DNA from: UBA2882 sp045542735
GTDB lineage: Bacteria > Bacillota > Clostridia > Lachnospirales > Lachnospiraceae
Assembly (NCBI GenBank): GCA_045542735.1
Contig: JAZQLQ010000008.1
Coordinates: forward strand, 1-64,000
Length of the DNA stretch: 64,000 bases
Reading direction: 5' to 3'
The position numbers and the translations under genes are program-made. Positions 9,463 to 17,725 of the stretch are shown here, piece after piece. The notes under the pieces are model-generated. The model was not told the origin of the DNA. It saw only the letters and a program-made list of their open reading frames with translations, and did not search any database. Within the stretch, counting starts at the first letter, position 1. Each line of letters opens with the position of its first letter.

Positions 9463-9990
9463 CTACTGGACAATCAATTTACTAAATGTCACGTCGTAGA
9501 TAAACTCAGAACCAAACAACTCCTGAATGCGTTTAAGAATCTCATCCTTAATCTCTTCTGATCTGGGCTGTACTTCATCTGCAGTATATTTGCCGATAAC
9601 ATCTGTAATCTCACCAATGATCAGACTCTCTTTTTCTGCAATTGTCGGACCGTAAGTCTTATAATCTTCATGGGTTGTATCCATAGAAAGGGATACACTT
9701 ACCAATGCATAATGATCCTTTGGTGCAGAACCATCCGCACTGGGTGCTTTAGTCAATAAAATCGTCATGTCAGAAGAAATATTATGCACTGCTGTATTCT
9801 CCATGGAAACCGCATTGGCAGCAACTTCTTCTTCTGTCCCGAGCTCCAATTGTAAAATTGTTGCAATATCCGTTACAACAGCTGCTGTTTTTTTGTTGGT
9901 GCTCATCACACTAAACATCATGATAGATGTCAACACCAGATTAACAATCAACAATGCTAATATCACAATTGATAACAAATTCTTTTTCAA
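9463..9990 (-). CDS. fliL: Flagellar basal body-associated protein FliL
   Basis: FliL is a single-pass membrane protein that sits around the stator and affects torque or motility. The 175-residue product has one N-terminal membrane helix (about 5-28), a variable region and a conserved C-terminal domain (about 75-175). The start is a TTG at 9988-9990 preceded by GGAGGCATACCC; no ATG is available near it. It follows motB by 11 bp and precedes fliM, the usual context. Confidence 0.9.
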   Translation of the reverse strand: MKKNLLSIVILALLIVNLVLTSIMMFSVMSTNKKTAAVVTDIATILQLELGTEEEVAANAVSMENTAVHNISSDMTILLTKAPSADGSAPKDHYALVSVSLSMDTTHEDYKTYGPTIAEKESLIIGEITDVIGKYTADEVQPRSEEIKDEILKRIQELFGSEFIYDVTFSKLIVQ

Positions 9991-10001
9991 GGGTATGCCT
10001 C

Positions 10002-10802
10002 CTATTGTCCCGCGCTCAGCGAGTGATAAATCTTAATCTCAACTCTTCGGTTCTGCGCTCTGCCTTCCGGTGTATTGTTATCTGCAACGGGTACATATTC
10101 ACCACGGCCGGAATGCTTGATATTGGCAGGATCCAAAAAGGTTGTCTCCATGAAATAATTGAATACGGATAATGCTCTAAAGCTGGACAACTCATTGTTG
10201 TCCGCATACTTGGAATTGTGAATGGGTACATTATCGGTATGTCCCTCAATCTCAATTGTACTCTGTGCATATCTTCCAAGCAACTGTCCAATTTTATCCA
10301 TTAAAGGCTTAGCCTCTTCCTTCAACTCTGCACTACCGGAATCAAACAACAAAGCTCCGTTTAAGTTGAGTGATACATATTGTGCCGTAAAATCAATCTC
10401 AATCTCATTGGCAAACTGACTTTCATCCACAGCTTCCTGAATCTGCTCAGCAAGCTGCTCGCTCTCAGCTAATTGTTGCTTTTCAAACTCTTCAAAAGCA
10501 TCTACATCCTCTTCACTCTCTGCCGTCTTGCCGGTACTGTTTATGTACTGATCCAACTCATTTAACTGGCTGACACCATTGCTGATTAAAATACCGTCAC
10601 CAATGGCTGTGGCACCACCTTCAAAAATACTGAAATCCTCATTAAAGGATGCCGCCACCTGCTGTAACTTCTGGGCATCTACCGTAGACATGGCAAAAAG
10701 AAGCACGAAAAAGCATAACAGCAAGTTCATCAGATCACTGAAGGTCGCCATCCACGCCGGCGAGCCGGGTGCAGGAATCTCTTCCTTCTTTTTTCTGGCC
10801 AT
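10002..10802 (-). CDS. motB: Flagellar stator protein MotB
   Basis: MotB anchors the stator to peptidoglycan and carries the proton-binding aspartate. The 266-residue protein has a basic N-terminus, one membrane helix (about 24-42) starting at the critical Asp23 in FSDLMNLLLCFF, a plug/linker rich in Glu and Gln (about 85-130), and an OmpA-like domain with the peptidoglycan-binding motif GHTDNVPI near residue 187. The motA stop and motB start overlap by one base (TAATG), consistent with coupled synthesis. Confidence 0.96.
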   Translation of the reverse strand: MARKKKEEIPAPGSPAWMATFSDLMNLLLCFFVLLFAMSTVDAQKLQQVAASFNEDFSIFEGGATAIGDGILISNGVSQLNELDQYINSTGKTAESEEDVDAFEEFEKQQLAESEQLAEQIQEAVDESQFANEIEIDFTAQYVSLNLNGALLFDSGSAELKEEAKPLMDKIGQLLGRYAQSTIEIEGHTDNVPIHNSKYADNNELSSFRALSVFNYFMETTFLDPANIKHSGRGEYVPVADNNTPEGRAQNRRVEIKIYHSLSAGQ

Positions 10803-11596
10803 TATACCTCACCGCCCTCCTCTGCGTCAGCATTGACACGATCCTTGGGAGCTAAGAAAGATTTTAATTTTTCTTCAATAACTCTGGGGTTTTCTCCTGC
10901 CTGAATGGATAAGAGACCTTCAATCATAATCTCTTTTACCATTGCCTCTTCGTCATTGTTGTTCTTTAACTTTGTGGCAACCGGAGTCGCAATCCAGTTG
11001 GCAAGCAACGAACCATATAAAGTAGTGATCAATGCCACCGCCATAGACGGACCAATGGAACTGGGATCACTCAATTTTTGCAACATCAAAATCAAACCGA
11101 CCAAGGTACCAATCATACCCCATGCAGGACCCATAGAAGCTACATCCTGCCAAAAACCGATTTTAGACTTATGTCTGCTATCTATACTGGATAACTCCGT
11201 CTCTAAAATCGCTCTTACCAACTCAGGGTCTGTACCATCGACAATTAACAAAATGCCCTTTTTTAAGAAAGCATCATCTAAATCTGCAGCAGCTTCCTCC
11301 AAAGAAAGCAAACCTTCTTTACGTGCCACATTGGACAACTCAATAATCTTGTTGATAATCTGTGGCGTATTAACTGTGGGCACTTTAAAAATCAGTTTAA
11401 TACTTTTTAGACCATTTAAGAAATCCGACATACTATAGGATGCCATAACACAACAAAAAGCCCCACCAAATGTAATAATAGCTGAAGGAGCATTTAAAAA
11501 ATATTTAATAGCGATAACGCCATCATCGCCGGTAACGATAGCATATATAACAAGGCAAAGACAGGCAATTAAGCCTATAATTGATGCTAAATCCAT
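10802..11596 (-). CDS. motA: Flagellar stator protein MotA
   Basis: MotA forms the stator channel ring and contacts FliG. The 264-residue protein has four hydrophobic segments (near 1-20, 30-50, 145-170 and 180-200), a charged cytoplasmic loop between the second and third, and the conserved stretch GPAWGMIGTLVGLI before the third helix. It is followed by motB with a one-base overlap and preceded by flbD, a common Clostridia arrangement. Confidence 0.96.
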   Translation of the reverse strand: MDLASIIGLIACLCLVIYAIVTGDDGVIAIKYFLNAPSAIITFGGAFCCVMASYSMSDFLNGLKSIKLIFKVPTVNTPQIINKIIELSNVARKEGLLSLEEAAADLDDAFLKKGILLIVDGTDPELVRAILETELSSIDSRHKSKIGFWQDVASMGPAWGMIGTLVGLILMLQKLSDPSSIGPSMAVALITTLYGSLLANWIATPVATKLKNNNDEEAMVKEIMIEGLLSIQAGENPRVIEEKLKSFLAPKDRVNADAEEGGEV

Positions 11597-11620
11597 TATG
11601 TATACCCTCTAATTCTTACC

Positions 11621-11806
11621 CTAGTTAGTAAAAATATCCTTTCTGTACAATTTTACTAAATTTTTAATCTCTTGTCTACTTTCTTTTACAATAATTTTCT
11701 TACCCGTAGTAAAGGTAATGACCGTATCGGGTGTTTCCTCCACAACCTCGATCAAATCTGGATTTATCAGTATTTTTGTTTCATTTAAACGTGTCACTTC
11801 AATCAT
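11621..11806 (-). CDS. flbD: FlbD family flagellar protein
   Basis: This 61-residue soluble protein begins MIEVTRLNETKILINPDLIE and includes the stretch TPDTVITFTTGKKI, both typical of the small FlbD family found next to motAB in Firmicutes and spirochaetes. Its molecular role is unsettled, and it is unrelated to the Caulobacter transcription factor of the same name. The ATG has a GGAGTGG ribosome binding site. A candidate promoter lies about 60 bp upstream, so flbD may be the first gene of a flbD-motA-motB sub-transcript. Confidence 0.88.
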   Translation of the reverse strand: MIEVTRLNETKILINPDLIEVVEETPDTVITFTTGKKIIVKESRQEIKNLVKLYRKDIFTN

Positions 11807-11869
11807 AAAACCACTCCGGATTTTGATATTTTCTTTCTGAAATTATGCACATGCGCATAGTCATGCTCT

Positions 11870-11896
11870 ATTATATCATACTTTTAACAAATACAA
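11870..11896 (-). promoter_or_regulatory. Candidate sigma-A promoter for flbD-motAB
   Basis: On the minus strand, TTGTAT (11891-11896) and a perfect extended -10, TGATATAAT (11870-11878), are separated by 15 bp, shorter than ideal. The site lies in the 167-bp gap between flgE and flbD, and transcription would begin about 57 bases before flbD. An ATAGGGAT/ATCCCTAT inverted repeat (11898-11905 and 11930-11937) sits just upstream of the -35 region. Confidence 0.45.
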
Positions 11897-11973
11897 CATA
11901 GGGATATCTTCCTACTGCTTTCAGAAAACATCCCTATATTGGTTATATATGTTTATTTGATTTTAGATTACTC

Positions 11974-13620
11974 TTAACGTTTCAGGTTAACCAACTCTTC
12001 CAATAATGTATCGGATACGGTAATGATACGGGAGTTTGCCTGGAAACCTCTCTGTGCAGTAATCATCTCTGTAAATTCAGAAGAAAGGTCTACGTTACTC
12101 ATTTCCAAAACGCCGGTCTCCATATAACCGCCGTTTGCGGAAATATCTACACCAATACCGTCAAACTCACCGGAGTTCAAGGTTGCAGAGTAAAGGTTGT
12201 CACCTTCTTTTTCAAGACCGGATGCATTAGCAAATTCTGCTACTGCAATCTGACCTAAGAGTCTGGTCTGACCATTGTCATAAGACGCATAAATCATACC
12301 GTCTTTCTGAATGGAAACACCGGATAACTCACCCAGCTTACGTCCTACGCCGTTACCATCTTTATCACCGGGGTCAGCACCGATGGTACTGGTTGCATTG
12401 TTATTGAAGTTGGAAGATGCAGAAAAGTCAATGCTGATAGGTGTAAACGGTCCTGCAGGCTGCTCTTCCTCACCAAAGGATAGCTGGATACTTAAGTCAT
12501 TGGTCAAACCATTCACAGACTTAATAGTACCTGTTGCTACATCATACTGAACTGTTCCGCCGGTAAATGTCTTACCTGCTACATTTAAGGAACCATCTGC
12601 TGCCAATAAGGAACCTAATTGACCTGCAGAAATCTTTGCATCAATAGATGTAGGAATATCACCTTCTAAAATATACAATTTGGAGAATTCTTCATAACTT
12701 GAATATCCAAACGCATTGGCAATCTTTGTTTTCTCATCATCTGTTAATGCTGTGCTGTTAATATTAATGCTCTGTGTAGTGCCATCCTCTGCCAAATAAG
12801 AGAAGGTACCTGCTGCCGCATCATATGTATAAGCGGTACCCAAGTTTAGTGTCTTGGGATCTGCCAAACTTTGTGTATTACCAAATTTTAATCCTTCGAT
12901 TTCAACCACATTACCATTTTCATCCAGAATATCTGACAATTCTACGGTATAGAGACCCTCAGAACCGGTAGATTTCATAGACATTTTTGCAGTGTACGCA
13001 TAACCCAGGCTGTCAAAGAAACTTAAGTTCATGATCTTACCTGCTTCAGAAGAAACCTGTACGTCATTTTTATCGATAATACCGGAAACATAAGCTTTTG
13101 AAGTTGCTTCCGGAGGATATGTCATGTTTTCTGCGCTCATAATACGAAGTGCGGAAACTGTATCTTTCTTAATAGCACCTGTAGTCTCATCAACCTGCCA
13201 ACCCATAACGTTAAAACCGTTAGCTGACATTGCTAAGTTACCAACACTATCCACGTAGAAAGAACCGTCACGAGTAAAGTAGTTGTTACTTCCGTCGCTA
13301 ACGATAAACATGGAAGAACCAGTAATCTTTAAGTCGAAAGGATTACCTGTAGTCTGTGTGGCACCGGTTGTCTCAATGGCGATAGAAATCGCACCGGCTT
13401 TAACACCAAGACCAATCTGTCTTGCGTTAGTACCTGCTGTACCTGTGATGGCATTGGCACCGGATGCTCTCTGTGTTGTCTGATACATCAACTCATTGAA
13501 TACGATGGACTGAGATTTGTAAGCAGTTGTGTTAACGTTGGCAATGTTGTTACCGATAACGTCCATTTTGGTCTGGTGTGTTTTTAAACCTGATACACCA
13601 GAGTAGAGTGCTCTCATCAT
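11974..13620 (-). CDS. flgE: Flagellar hook protein FlgE
   Basis: FlgE forms the hook. The 548-residue protein starts MMRALYSGVSGLKTHQTKMD, includes the conserved N-terminal signature NNIANVNTTAYKS, and ends with the C-terminal rod/hook motif QRGFQANSRIITVSD. The terminal segments form the D0 coiled coils, and the variable centre forms the exposed D1-D2 domains. AGGAGG lies ten bases before the first ATG. It follows the TIGR02530 gene and flgD, and is followed by a gap with a candidate internal promoter. Confidence 0.95.
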   Translation of the reverse strand: MMRALYSGVSGLKTHQTKMDVIGNNIANVNTTAYKSQSIVFNELMYQTTQRASGANAITGTAGTNARQIGLGVKAGAISIAIETTGATQTTGNPFDLKITGSSMFIVSDGSNNYFTRDGSFYVDSVGNLAMSANGFNVMGWQVDETTGAIKKDTVSALRIMSAENMTYPPEATSKAYVSGIIDKNDVQVSSEAGKIMNLSFFDSLGYAYTAKMSMKSTGSEGLYTVELSDILDENGNVVEIEGLKFGNTQSLADPKTLNLGTAYTYDAAAGTFSYLAEDGTTQSININSTALTDDEKTKIANAFGYSSYEEFSKLYILEGDIPTSIDAKISAGQLGSLLAADGSLNVAGKTFTGGTVQYDVATGTIKSVNGLTNDLSIQLSFGEEEQPAGPFTPISIDFSASSNFNNNATSTIGADPGDKDGNGVGRKLGELSGVSIQKDGMIYASYDNGQTRLLGQIAVAEFANASGLEKEGDNLYSATLNSGEFDGIGVDISANGGYMETGVLEMSNVDLSSEFTEMITAQRGFQANSRIITVSDTLLEELVNLKR

Positions 13621-13652
13621 AATAAATCGACCTCCTGTTTTTGGAACCGGTC

Positions 13653-13674
13653 ATTTCCTCTGTCGTTCGGAAAT
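13653..13674 (-). other. Stem-loop upstream of flgE
   Basis: ATTTCC (13653-13658) pairs with GGAAAT (13669-13674) around a ten-base loop, and the flanking AACC and GGTT could extend the stem through an internal loop. It lies in the 77-bp intergenic region just ahead of the flgE ribosome binding site. There is no U-run after it, so it is not a typical terminator. It may stabilise or process the mRNA. Confidence 0.4.
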
Positions 13675-13697
13675 TGGTTAGCCTCCGTAAGGTCCGG

Positions 13698-14096
13698 CTA
13701 TACTATTACGGCTCCGTCAATATTAGTAAAAATGTTTTCATCTGCCTGTGTCTGATCAATGGCTGTCACTACCGTTTTATTGGGTATGTTGACGATAAAT
13801 GCCAAATCATCAATCATCACAAGTGAATCTTTGATTCCTTTCACACCGGCTTTTTGGGTTCCCATAGCCAGTCTGTCCATTTGTTCATTGGTCAGCTCAA
13901 TATTCCGGTCAGCCAACCGGTTTGCCGCATGTTTGGAAAACTTCAGGGGCATCATCTCCTGTGCTTTCTGTGCCAGCATATCCTGGAAACTGATGGTTCC
14001 CGTCCGCTCCATAGGGCTTGAGGTTGTCTTTTGGGTATTGAGATACTGATCCTGAATCTGCAGGTTTGAAAGGAAACTTTGCTGAATCTGATTCAT
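13698..14096 (-). CDS. Flagellar operon protein, TIGR02530 type
   Basis: This 132-residue soluble protein matches what I know of the TIGR02530 flagellar operon family, found between flgD and flgE in many Firmicutes. The diagnostic part is the central stretch LKFSKHAANRLADRNIEL, followed by a segment rich in short hydrophobic strands (VMIDDLAFIVNIPNKTVVTAI). Its function is not established; its position suggests a role in hook assembly or export. It starts with an ATG 29 bp after flgD. Confidence 0.85.
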   Translation of the reverse strand: MNQIQQSFLSNLQIQDQYLNTQKTTSSPMERTGTISFQDMLAQKAQEMMPLKFSKHAANRLADRNIELTNEQMDRLAMGTQKAGVKGIKDSLVMIDDLAFIVNIPNKTVVTAIDQTQADENIFTNIDGAVIV

Positions 14097-14125
14097 ATGT
14101 ATTCCTCCCTGCCTGTGGCTAACAG

Positions 14126-14830
14126 TTATTCTGTATCACCGCTGTTATTATCTTTATCGGATGCCAACTCTTCTAACTTAACCAGTTCATCCATTTTTGT
14201 TGTATAATCTTTGATTAATTGTACATAATCGCTATGTACGAAACTCTTCTGATACTCATCCATAGAATCGTAAGTCTCTTTAATAGATTCTACCGCTTCT
14301 CTGTCACTAATGGTCAGATTTGCTTCATTGGGAAGATTCTTAATTGCACTTGCTAAAGTAGCTGCCAATGCATATGCCTCCACATATTTGGAATCTGTTA
14401 CCTCTGTAACACCGCTCAAAGGATAAGATGTACCGTTTACCCATACCAAAGCTTTGGAATTCTCATAGCTGATAAAATCAACCACTCCGGTATCACTGAT
14501 TGTCTCACCATCATCCGTTGTGGTGGATACAGTTACGGTCTGTCCTACCAAACTTGCCGCGCGGGATAATTCCATGGTAGAACTCATATTTTGCATCTGT
14601 TCAAGCTCCGAGAATGTGGCATACTGTGAAATATACTCTGTATTGGAAGTAGGCTCCAAGGGATCCTGATATTTCATCTGTGCAACCAAAAGCTGTAAGA
14701 ATGCATCTTTATCCAATGCTGATGAATTGGTGGCCTTGGAAACTTTGCTTTCTTCTGTCTTAGTAGTCTGCTGTATTTCTCCATCCTTTACCGGTGCATA
14801 CATACCACTTGTCATATTAATACTACTCAT
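14126..14830 (-). CDS. flgD: Hook cap assembly protein FlgD with extra C-terminal domain
   Basis: FlgD caps the growing hook. The family core is clear in LDKDAFLQLLVAQMKYQDPLEP (two overlapping parts, residues 39-60) and NTEYISQYATFSELEQM (63-79). The core ends near residue 150. The remaining 85 residues form a predicted helical segment with the pattern REAVESIKETYDSMDEYQKS, which resembles helical repeats of Firmicute surface proteins (pattern AVEAARAAYDALTDEQK). At 234 residues it is longer than a minimal FlgD. It has an AAAGGAGA ribosome binding site and follows fliK by 18 bp. Confidence 0.93.
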   Translation of the reverse strand: MSSINMTSGMYAPVKDGEIQQTTKTEESKVSKATNSSALDKDAFLQLLVAQMKYQDPLEPTSNTEYISQYATFSELEQMQNMSSTMELSRAASLVGQTVTVSTTTDDGETISDTGVVDFISYENSKALVWVNGTSYPLSGVTEVTDSKYVEAYALAATLASAIKNLPNEANLTISDREAVESIKETYDSMDEYQKSFVHSDYVQLIKDYTTKMDELVKLEELASDKDNNSGDTE

Positions 14831-14848
14831 ATTGGTTCTCCTTTCGTA

Positions 14849-16279
14849 TTATGCCATAAAATCTACGCTGTTTCCGCTTCTTGCCATCATATCAATCTGA
14901 AGCTTATCTGCATCTGTCAAGTCTTCATCTGCCAAAAGCTCTTCTGCATGCATCAGTCCGTCTACCACCAATCTGCGTCTGGTCTGTTTCTGAACTTCCT
15001 GCTCAAACATTTCTTTGGCTTCTTCTCCGCCTTCATGCATATCACGCTCAAATTCATGGCTGGCTACCGTTACTTCAACCGCTTCTACTTTCATACCTTG
15101 AGCTGTCAGTTCTTCTTTGAGAACCATAGCCTGAACCATCAATGCTTCCTGCACAGCTTCATTTTGTGTGGTAATAGTAGCTGTAATCACGCCCTCTTTG
15201 GACGCTACTTGTAAATGAATATTACCAAGACTTTCGGGATTTAATAAAATCTCCATCTCGGATAAGCCTTCACTTCTGTGAATCTTCACATACTCACCAA
15301 TCTGATTGATAATCTCATTGGCATCAACATAAGGTGTAAAGTTTGTTTCACCAACCGGTGCCTCTACAGCCGTTGTGCTTTGCGCCTGATACATCTGATT
15401 GATCAACGGGGATGCCGGTCTGTCAGAATCTGCCATGCTCTGCTGGCTTGTGCCTGCTGTATCTGTTTCTGTCGCCTCTGTAAGTTTAGGACCCGCAACT
15501 GCAGTCTCCTCCTCAGCAGTTCCTTCCCCATCCGTTGTAACAACAGGTGTCACATCTGCCTCTTCCGTTACCGCATCTACCTCTACTTCAACAACCACTT
15601 CCTGTGTTGCCATATTGTCAGTATTTACGGATTCCTTCATCATCTGAAGCAACTGATCCGGATCAATACCAAGGTCATCGGATAACACCTGTACCTGCTC
15701 AGAAACAATTTCTCCAACACTCTCTGTCAACTGCTGAATGGTGGCATACAAGCCTTCATCCGTCAAAAGAGCCATAGGATCACCTTCGCCCTTTAACTGG
15801 CTAACTAATGCTGCGATATTGGAAGGATCTGTCAAATCCATGGCTGTCAATCCCAAAGCTTCCATAGCTGCGATTACTTCATCTTCGGGTACATCCAATT
15901 CCTCTGCAATCTCTTCTACCACATCTTTGGTTGTCTCTTCAGCCACATCTTTAATCTTTTCTTTGGCAGCCTCATCAACCTGCACTTCCTCTGCGCCCTG
16001 TTCTTCCACAGCGTTATCCGTCTTGTCGGTTGCTTCTGTCTGCTCCACGGTTCTTACTTCCGTCTTGGGAGAAAATGCATCCAATGCTCTGGCAGAACCC
16101 GTTGTCTGTACGCTAAGCCCTTCGTCTGCTCCGTCAGCTTGCGTATTTCTTGCCTGTGTCATGGCATTTTGAAAACTGCCAAATAACTCCTCAGCCTGAC
16201 TCAAAGCTCCGTTGTCTGCTTTTTTGCCACCTCTGTACGCCTGTACGGTTGCAATGTCATTAATAGGTGCACTTGTCAT
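14849..16279 (-). CDS. fliK: Flagellar hook-length control protein FliK
   Basis: FliK measures hook length and triggers the FlhB specificity switch. The 476-residue protein has a long acidic, Thr/Glu/Ala-rich, low-complexity region (about 1-325). A conserved C-terminal hook domain follows, with MEILLNPESLGNIHLQV and a repeated helical stretch ending near 420. A basic and then acidic tail ends it. The N-terminal part is expected to be poorly conserved. AAAGGAGG precedes the ATG. A stem-loop lies in the gap upstream. Confidence 0.9.
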   Translation of the reverse strand: MTSAPINDIATVQAYRGGKKADNGALSQAEELFGSFQNAMTQARNTQADGADEGLSVQTTGSARALDAFSPKTEVRTVEQTEATDKTDNAVEEQGAEEVQVDEAAKEKIKDVAEETTKDVVEEIAEELDVPEDEVIAAMEALGLTAMDLTDPSNIAALVSQLKGEGDPMALLTDEGLYATIQQLTESVGEIVSEQVQVLSDDLGIDPDQLLQMMKESVNTDNMATQEVVVEVEVDAVTEEADVTPVVTTDGEGTAEEETAVAGPKLTEATETDTAGTSQQSMADSDRPASPLINQMYQAQSTTAVEAPVGETNFTPYVDANEIINQIGEYVKIHRSEGLSEMEILLNPESLGNIHLQVASKEGVITATITTQNEAVQEALMVQAMVLKEELTAQGMKVEAVEVTVASHEFERDMHEGGEEAKEMFEQEVQKQTRRRLVVDGLMHAEELLADEDLTDADKLQIDMMARSGNSVDFMA

Positions 16280-16292
16280 CTGCGCTCCTCCT

Positions 16293-16330
16293 TTCCATAT
16301 ATTGTGGCAGAACTTACCCTGCCTATGGAA
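16293..16330 (-). other. Two-part stem-loop upstream of fliK
   Basis: TTCCATA (16293-16299) pairs with TATGGAA (16324-16330), and an inner GGCAG (16306-16310) pairs with CTGCC (16319-16323). It occupies much of the 76-bp gap between the MotE-like gene and fliK and ends directly ahead of the fliK ribosome binding site on the minus strand. No U-run follows, so it is more likely an mRNA stability or processing element than a terminator. Confidence 0.45.
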
Positions 16331-16355
16331 TATATCGGTATAAATGACAATTTAC

Positions 16356-17237
16356 TTAAGACTCAGGGTCCATAATTTTTGTGATTTTGGCAGCCACTTC
16401 CGGATCCATAGCTCCCAAAATAGCACCACGATCATCCGGTTCCATCACGCTTAAGATACGTGCCGCCAAATCTAAATTGCCGGTCATTTCTTCAAAAATA
16501 GCCGCTGCCTCTTTGGGTTTCATCTCCGAATAAGCCTGTGCATAATCCTTGACTTCTTCGGTTTCTTCCTCTTCCCGAATTACCTCTTTGTATAAACTTT
16601 GTGCCGTCTCCGGGTCCATGGTTTCATAATATCTTGCATATTCTTCCGGTCCCGGACCATTATCTGCATAAATAACTTCTTCATAAAACTCATTTTTGAT
16701 ACGTTGGAACTCCAACTGATTGCTTTCAAAGGTGGCGAGACGCTCAATCTCTGCCTTTAACTGTGCAATCTCCTCTGCATCCGCATCCAGATTGGACTGT
16801 GCCTGCTGCAACTGCAACTCCAGACGCTCAATCTGGTCCACCGCATCTTTCAAATTGGTATATCCGCCATAACTCTCGCCTTCCGTTACTTCTGTCTCAG
16901 TACTTTCGGGGAGAATTTTATTGAGCACCGGCACATCGGAAATAACAGGTGCCAATACATTGGAACCAAAGCCACCCACATCCATCTTGATAAGCAACGC
17001 AAGAATCCCCAGCCACACAATGATGATAACTGCGGTTACAATAAAAACAGAAAAGCCACTGCCTTCTTCATCATCCTGGAGACTTGCTTCCTCCATCGCC
17101 AGCTCTTTTGCTCTTTTCTTTGCTTCTTTCTTTTGCGCCTTCTGCTCCTGTTTCAATTTTTTACGTTCATCCGCCAGACGTTTTCTCTCTGCCTTGGGAT
17201 CAACAACTGCATCAATCTGTGAATTTTCATTTGCCAT
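16356..17237 (-). CDS. MotE/YlxF-like membrane protein with MgtE N-like domain
   Basis: The 293-residue product has a highly basic coiled-coil N-terminus (about 14-50), one membrane helix (about 62-85), a coiled coil (about 125-175) and a C-terminal helical repeat region containing EMKPKEAAAIFEEM and SVMEPDDRGAILGAMDPE. That region resembles the MgtE intracellular N domain. This is the architecture of MotE and of YlxF, encoded next to fliJ and fliK. MotE helps stator function in Sinorhizobium; the Firmicute role is less clear. I start at the ATG at 17237, six bases after AGGTG, rather than the GTG three codons upstream. Confidence 0.85.
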   Translation of the reverse strand: MANENSQIDAVVDPKAERKRLADERKKLKQEQKAQKKEAKKRAKELAMEEASLQDDEEGSGFSVFIVTAVIIIVWLGILALLIKMDVGGFGSNVLAPVISDVPVLNKILPESTETEVTEGESYGGYTNLKDAVDQIERLELQLQQAQSNLDADAEEIAQLKAEIERLATFESNQLEFQRIKNEFYEEVIYADNGPGPEEYARYYETMDPETAQSLYKEVIREEEETEEVKDYAQAYSEMKPKEAAAIFEEMTGNLDLAARILSVMEPDDRGAILGAMDPEVAAKITKIMDPES

Positions 17238-17242
17238 GGTTA

Positions 17243-17701
17243 TCACCTGCCATCATCTGTTTTAAGACCATATGTATAACTGGTCAACTCATCGATTTCT
17301 TTGCTCTCTGCCGCCTTTTCTTCCTGCAAAAATTCTTCAAAGGCTTTTTCTTTTAAGAGTTCCTGGGTCTTACGCTCCTGCATCGCCTTTTGCATGCGGA
17401 TACGCATTTCTTCTAACTTCTTTTCTGCCATACGCACCTGGATAGTCTGGGCCCTTACCTGCTCTCCGGCATGAGCAACCAATTTCTTATTTTCCTCAAT
17501 ATCCAAAATGGACAACCGGTCTGCCAAAAGCAATTCTCTGCCCGACGCCTCCAGACGCGCCCGCTTTTGCAGACACATCTCCAGTTTTTCCTGTTCTTCC
17601 ATAAGGCGGAGATTGGCTGTAGCAAAATCATTCTTTGCCTGTTGCTCCATCTTGTCCTTGATGACCAGAATATTCTGCATCCGATATATAAATTTACTCA
17701 T
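17243..17701 (-). CDS. fliJ: Flagellar export chaperone FliJ
   Basis: FliJ is the central stalk of the export ATPase and helps connect it to FlhA. The 152-residue product is almost wholly helical and charged, starting MSKFIYRMQNILVIKDKMEQ, and is predicted to form an antiparallel coiled coil. It lies directly after fliI, as expected. AAGGTGACGGT precedes the ATG. Sequence conservation in this family is low, so position is a major part of the evidence. Confidence 0.9.
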   Translation of the reverse strand: MSKFIYRMQNILVIKDKMEQQAKNDFATANLRLMEEQEKLEMCLQKRARLEASGRELLLADRLSILDIEENKKLVAHAGEQVRAQTIQVRMAEKKLEEMRIRMQKAMQERKTQELLKEKAFEEFLQEEKAAESKEIDELTSYTYGLKTDDGR

Positions 17702-17725
17702 ACCGTCACCTTCTTAAGAACCCCA

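Noticed and set aside
11898..11937. Inverted repeat ATAGGGAT/ATCCCTAT as terminator of flgE
   Set aside because: The loop is 24 bases and no T-run follows directly; it may be an operator or nothing.
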